From: JBDUCV01 sp040003255
GTDB lineage: Bacteria; Actinomycetota; Actinomycetes; Mycobacteriales; Jatrophihabitantaceae
NCBI GenBank assembly: GCA_040003255.1
Contig: JBDUCV010000042.1
Coordinates: 1 to 20,796, forward strand
Direction of reading: 5' to 3'
Length of the DNA: 20,796 bases
Below the pieces are notes generated by a model, which was not told the origin of the DNA, made no database searches, and saw only the letters and a program-made list of their open reading frames with translations. This document shows, piece after piece, positions 18,721-20,796 of this stretch (positions within the stretch are counted from its first letter, which is position 1; each line of letters begins with the position of its first letter). Both the position numbers and the translations under genes were made by a program.

Positions 18721-18767
18721 AATGGCAGCGCGCCCTTCCTGCTCACGCGGAAGGGGGCGCTGCCATT
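18721..18767 (-). terminator. Stem-loop downstream of the AMIN-like gene
   Basis: A 19-bp stem with one mismatch: arms 18721-18739 (starting AATGGCAGCGC) and 18749-18767, with a 9-nt loop. It begins 24 nt after the passenger stop codon, where an intrinsic terminator would be. There is no T-tract on either strand, as is common for actinobacterial terminators. It could also act on transcripts from the other side. Confidence 0.65.
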
Positions 18768-18790
18768 CATAGCCGGTCGCTTGGCGGTGC

Positions 18791-19732
18791 TCAGTGTGCG
18801 ATGTCGACCACGATCCGATCTGGTGCGAAGAGCCGGAACACCCGGAACCCGGCCTTGTGCCCCAAGATCAGTTGCACGATGGTGCCGTCCGGGTCGACGC
18901 GGGCGATCCGCACCTCTTTCAGCTGAGCAAGAGCCGGGTGCAGGATCGACGGACCGTGATAGATCGCGTTTCGCACGGTGCCATGCTCGAGGTCGACCTC
19001 CAAGGTGTCGCCGCGGTATAGCGCGACGTAGCGCAGCCCGGTCTCTGGACCGCGGAAGTCGAACACGACTCGGTCATAGCCCTGGTGGGCTCCGGTGCGG
19101 ATTCCGACCAGATCGGCGTTGCGGTCATCGCCCAACGCCGAGGCCTGAATTGCGGTCGAGGTGGGCGCCGGCAGGTCTGGCGGCGTGATCCAACGATGCG
19201 CAACGTCGATCACGAGTCGGGACTTGGAGCCTGGACCAGGCAGCGTGAACACCCGGAACGGCAGCCGCGCACGGACGCCGAGCCCGATCGTGGTGTAGCC
19301 CTCGAAGCTTCGGCCCTCCGCAACCTGCCGGAAGGTGCGCCACCCGGAAACCTTGACCAACTCGTTCCGATTGGACGGGGAGTAGGTCGGTGCGCCGGTG
19401 TTGATGTCGTAGTCCGTAGTGCGGAGGACGATCTCGAGGAACGCCCCGCCCCGCAGCGACAATGCATCGCCCCGGCCTTGGGTGAGTACGGCCGGGACGT
19501 AACGGACGTGGGCGATCGCGGCGTTTTCCATCACCAGCCGGTCGTAGCAGGGATGCTGCCCAGCCCGCACGTTCACCAGCGGACCACCAGTGCCTCCGCC
19601 CGCGCTTGTCTTGTCCAGGGAGCCCCACCAGACCGCGCAATCGGACGCCCCGCCGGCGGCGGCCGGCACAGCGAGCAGCCCGAATCCGGTCGCGACTGCT
19701 GCCACGACCGCCCACTTAGCCCATCTGTTCAC
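18791..19732 (-). CDS. Secreted protein with tandem AMIN-like domains (passenger of the Tn3-type element)
   Basis: 313-aa exported protein. The signal peptide has a basic start (NRWAKW), a hydrophobic core and a likely cleavage after AVPAAA (about residue 26). Two related repeats follow. Domain 1 (about 53-179) runs from VRAGQHPCYDRLVME to SRLVIDVAH. Domain 2 (about 208-313) runs from IRTGAHQGYDRVVFDF to DRIVVDIAH at the very C-terminus. This G.H..YDR...PFRVF/GFRVF...VIDVAH pattern is that of actinobacterial AMIN-like domains, which in related AMIN proteins bind cell-wall material; ligand here unknown. C32 and C62 could form a disulfide. The GTG start at 19732 has AAGGAG 6 nt upstream; longer readings lack a signal peptide at the N-terminus. 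Its enclosure by transposon ends is unusual for such a protein. Confidence 0.82.
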   Translation of the reverse strand: MNRWAKWAVVAAVATGFGLLAVPAAAGGASDCAVWWGSLDKTSAGGGTGGPLVNVRAGQHPCYDRLVMENAAIAHVRYVPAVLTQGRGDALSLRGGAFLEIVLRTTDYDINTGAPTYSPSNRNELVKVSGWRTFRQVAEGRSFEGYTTIGLGVRARLPFRVFTLPGPGSKSRLVIDVAHRWITPPDLPAPTSTAIQASALGDDRNADLVGIRTGAHQGYDRVVFDFRGPETGLRYVALYRGDTLEVDLEHGTVRNAIYHGPSILHPALAQLKEVRIARVDPDGTIVQLILGHKAGFRVFRLFAPDRIVVDIAH

Positions 19733-19738
19733 GGCCGT

Positions 19739-19744
19739 CTCCTT
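19739..19744 (-). promoter_or_regulatory. Shine-Dalgarno AAGGAG for the AMIN-like gene
   Basis: Perfect AAGGAG, 6 nt before the GTG at 19732. It decides this start over upstream in-frame codons. Confidence 0.7.
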
Positions 19745-19890
19745 CGCCAACTCGCGGAACCTGTGCCTACAAGTCACCGCTGGCGTGGTGAGGTTGCCTC
19801 CCGTTACCCGACCGTGACCAAGTTCGCACGTGACGGCTCCTTGTGACCTGCCAATCATCGGCACGCACGCCGCCCGCCGGTCGCAGTTAG
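19745..19890. other. Upstream region of the AMIN-like gene
   Basis: This 146-bp stretch lies between the transposase fragment and the passenger gene. I see no clear -35/-10 pair. On the plus strand, three copies of GTGAC occur at 19814, 19830 and 19843; they could be an operator but are short enough to be chance. Confidence 0.35.
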
Positions 19891-20582
19891 TTAGCGCCAG
19901 CCAGGGTTCGATAAATTCACAAAGGGAGCCGGTGCGCGCTTACGCCACCGCTCCAGATCCGACACCCGGGTTCCCGGCACCACTTCCACCAGCTGGTCCA
20001 GCGCGTACCGCTGACCCACCGTCGGCAGCGACTCCAGCGTTTTCCATAGCCGCTGCGTCGTGCCCTCCCGCACCGTCGCGACCAGCCGGACGAGCCGGCT
20101 CACCCCCGGCAGCAGCACATCACGTTCCCGCAGCCAGGCCACCGCGTCGATGAAGATCGCCTTCGGGCCGTCGCCGCTGGTCCACGACCGGGCCCCCACC
20201 CAGGCCTGCAATTCACCCTCGATGTCATCGAAGTCCTTCAGCCCATAGACCCGTTGGATTTCCCACGCATGATCGAAACGGGCCTTCTCCCGCTCGGTGT
20301 ACCGCTTCACCCGCGACGGATCGTCGATCTCCAACTGCCCGGCCACGAAGTCCAACGCCACCACCGGCACATCCAGAGGGTCCTCCAGGAACCTCCCGAC
20401 ATACCGGACGGTCACCAGCTGCAGCGCGAACCCCAATTTCATGTGGTCCCCGCGTCTGCGGCCGACCAAGGCGCGGTCCTCGTCATCGAGGAAAAGAGCT
20501 TCGCCAACTCCGCCCGCGACGGCACCTTCCAATAGCGCCCGTAGGCCGCCGCCTCGTCATCCGTCAAGAACTCAACCGGCAT
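19891..20582 (-). pseudogene. Tn3-family transposase (TnpA) N-terminal remnant, frameshifted and truncated
   Basis: The original ATG at 20582 opens MPVEFLTDDEAAAYGRYW, the typical start of actinobacterial Tn3 transposases. After 29 codons the frame breaks at a run of four T (20492-20495), where related genes encode FFLDD. One lost base explains the shift, and the reading continues in the next frame as FLDDEDRALVGRRRGDH. The DUF4158 N-terminal DNA-binding region then runs through VKRY, HAWEIQ, GDGPKAIF and WLRERDVLLPGV to SDLERWRK. After that it diverges and stops at 19891. Only about 240 of the nearly 1000 residues usual for TnpA remain, and the DDE catalytic part is missing. It points inward from the right inverted repeat, the normal arrangement. 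Confidence 0.9.
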
Positions 20583-20701
20583 CGTCGCAAGCTAGCCAGC
20601 CAGCTTTCCCCCGACCAGGTCGATCAAGCCAGTACAAGATCCTCACCGCGAGCCCGCGGCGCTTCCGACCGCATGTTGGCGCCAACTCCACGCCCGCCCG
20701 C
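20583..20701. other. Region between tnpA remnant and right inverted repeat
   Basis: This 119-bp stretch would hold the former tnpA promoter. It contains a perfect 12-bp palindrome, GTTGGCGCCAAC (20675-20686), 15 bp inside the right repeat. No gene and no convincing promoter are visible. Confidence 0.4.
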
Positions 20702-20741
20702 TCGTTACCGCCAACCACGGTTCCGTTGTTCCTGAAGGCCC
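20702..20741 (-). repeat. Right terminal inverted repeat of the Tn3-type element
   Basis: 40 bp; the outer end is at 20741. On the minus strand it begins GGGCCTTC and ends GGTAACGA, with one mismatch to the left copy. Confidence 0.93.
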
Positions 20742-20746
20742 GAAAC
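20742..20746. repeat. Target site duplication, right copy (GAAAC)
   Basis: GAAAC directly outside the right inverted repeat, identical to the left copy. Confidence 0.88.
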
Positions 20747-20750
20747 CTCC

Positions 20751-20796
20751 TCAGCCCAGACCCAGGCCGGCTAGCACGACCCGAGCGGCGTCGTCG
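20751..20796 (-). CDS. Possible 3' end of an upstream gene (partial)
   Basis: A minus-strand frame enters from the window edge and reads 14 residues (DDAARVVLAGLGLG) before TGA at 20751-20753. Its GC-rich third positions and hydrophobic content look like coding sequence, and the stop lies 4 nt before the target duplication. The fragment is too short to name. In mycobacteria a HAD-type hydrolase gene precedes the tlyA block, so that is one candidate. Another minus-strand frame is also open, so confidence is low. Confidence 0.3.
   Translation of the reverse strand, partial: DDAARVVLAGLGLG

Larger units (their letters stand above)
18624..20741. mobile_element. Non-autonomous Tn3-family element, 2118 bp, with passenger gene
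   Basis: The borders are defined by 39/40 matching inverted repeats and a perfect 5-bp duplication (GAAAC) on both sides. From left to right it contains a strong stem-loop, a gene for a secreted AMIN-like protein, and a frameshifted N-terminal fragment of a Tn3 transposase reading inward from the right repeat. There is no resolvase gene, no complete transposase and no obvious res site, so movement would require a transposase supplied in trans. The intact duplication and nearly identical ends suggest the insertion is not very old. Base composition looks like the host chromosome. Confidence 0.88.

Noticed and set aside
18504..20796. A single gene interrupted by the Tn3-type element
   Set aside because: One minus-strand frame stays open across the joined flanks and would end as GTGA at 18500-18503. 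However, its third codon positions are not GC-rich and its product is Arg/Ser-rich without motifs. The other frame, ending at 20751, looks more like coding sequence.

Overview
This is a high-GC chromosomal window from an actinobacterium. The evidence is the gene content and order: a TlyA-NadK-RecN-SteA-SteB block, then PyrG-Nudix-XerD-ParA-ScpA-ScpB-RluB-Cmk-Der. From memory this matches the Rv1693-Rv1713 region of Mycobacterium tuberculosis. GTG starts are frequent. I cannot assign a genus. Every gene I accept, including the tRNA, lies on the minus strand, so transcription runs from high to low coordinates.

Right end (18619-20746): a 2118-bp Tn3-type element (18624-20741) has 40-bp terminal inverted repeats that match at 39 positions and are flanked by a perfect 5-bp direct repeat, GAAAC. 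It carries a frameshifted and truncated N-terminal remnant of a Tn3 transposase, plus one intact passenger gene for a secreted protein with two AMIN-like repeats. A strong stem-loop follows the passenger gene. With no working transposase it can only be a non-autonomous element. It sits between the very end of an unidentified upstream gene and the tlyA operon.

Middle (9021-18503): a small acidic conserved-type protein, TlyA (rRNA 2'-O-methyltransferase), NAD kinase and RecN come first. They are followed by five genes that overlap by 4, 1, 4 and 4 nt: steA, steB/mctB, a MraY/WecA-like membrane protein, a MurJ-like flippase and a GT4 glycosyltransferase. Together the last three would supply the three steps of a lipid-linked glycan route: loading of the lipid carrier, sugar addition and flipping. 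They are coupled to SteAB, a septal cell-wall regulator pair.

Left half (58-8979): CTP synthase, a Nudix hydrolase, the tyrosine recombinase XerD, an orphan ParA, condensin subunits ScpA and ScpB, pseudouridine synthase RluB, cytidylate kinase, GTPase Der, and a tRNA-Pro(GGG) after the cluster. The theme is nucleotide supply, chromosome resolution and segregation, and ribosome maturation.

The most unusual items are the Tn3-derived element with its secreted passenger and the SteAB-linked glycan-lipid module. The rest is a conserved actinobacterial housekeeping cluster. All family assignments rest on motifs read by eye and on recall of the families; no database search was possible.
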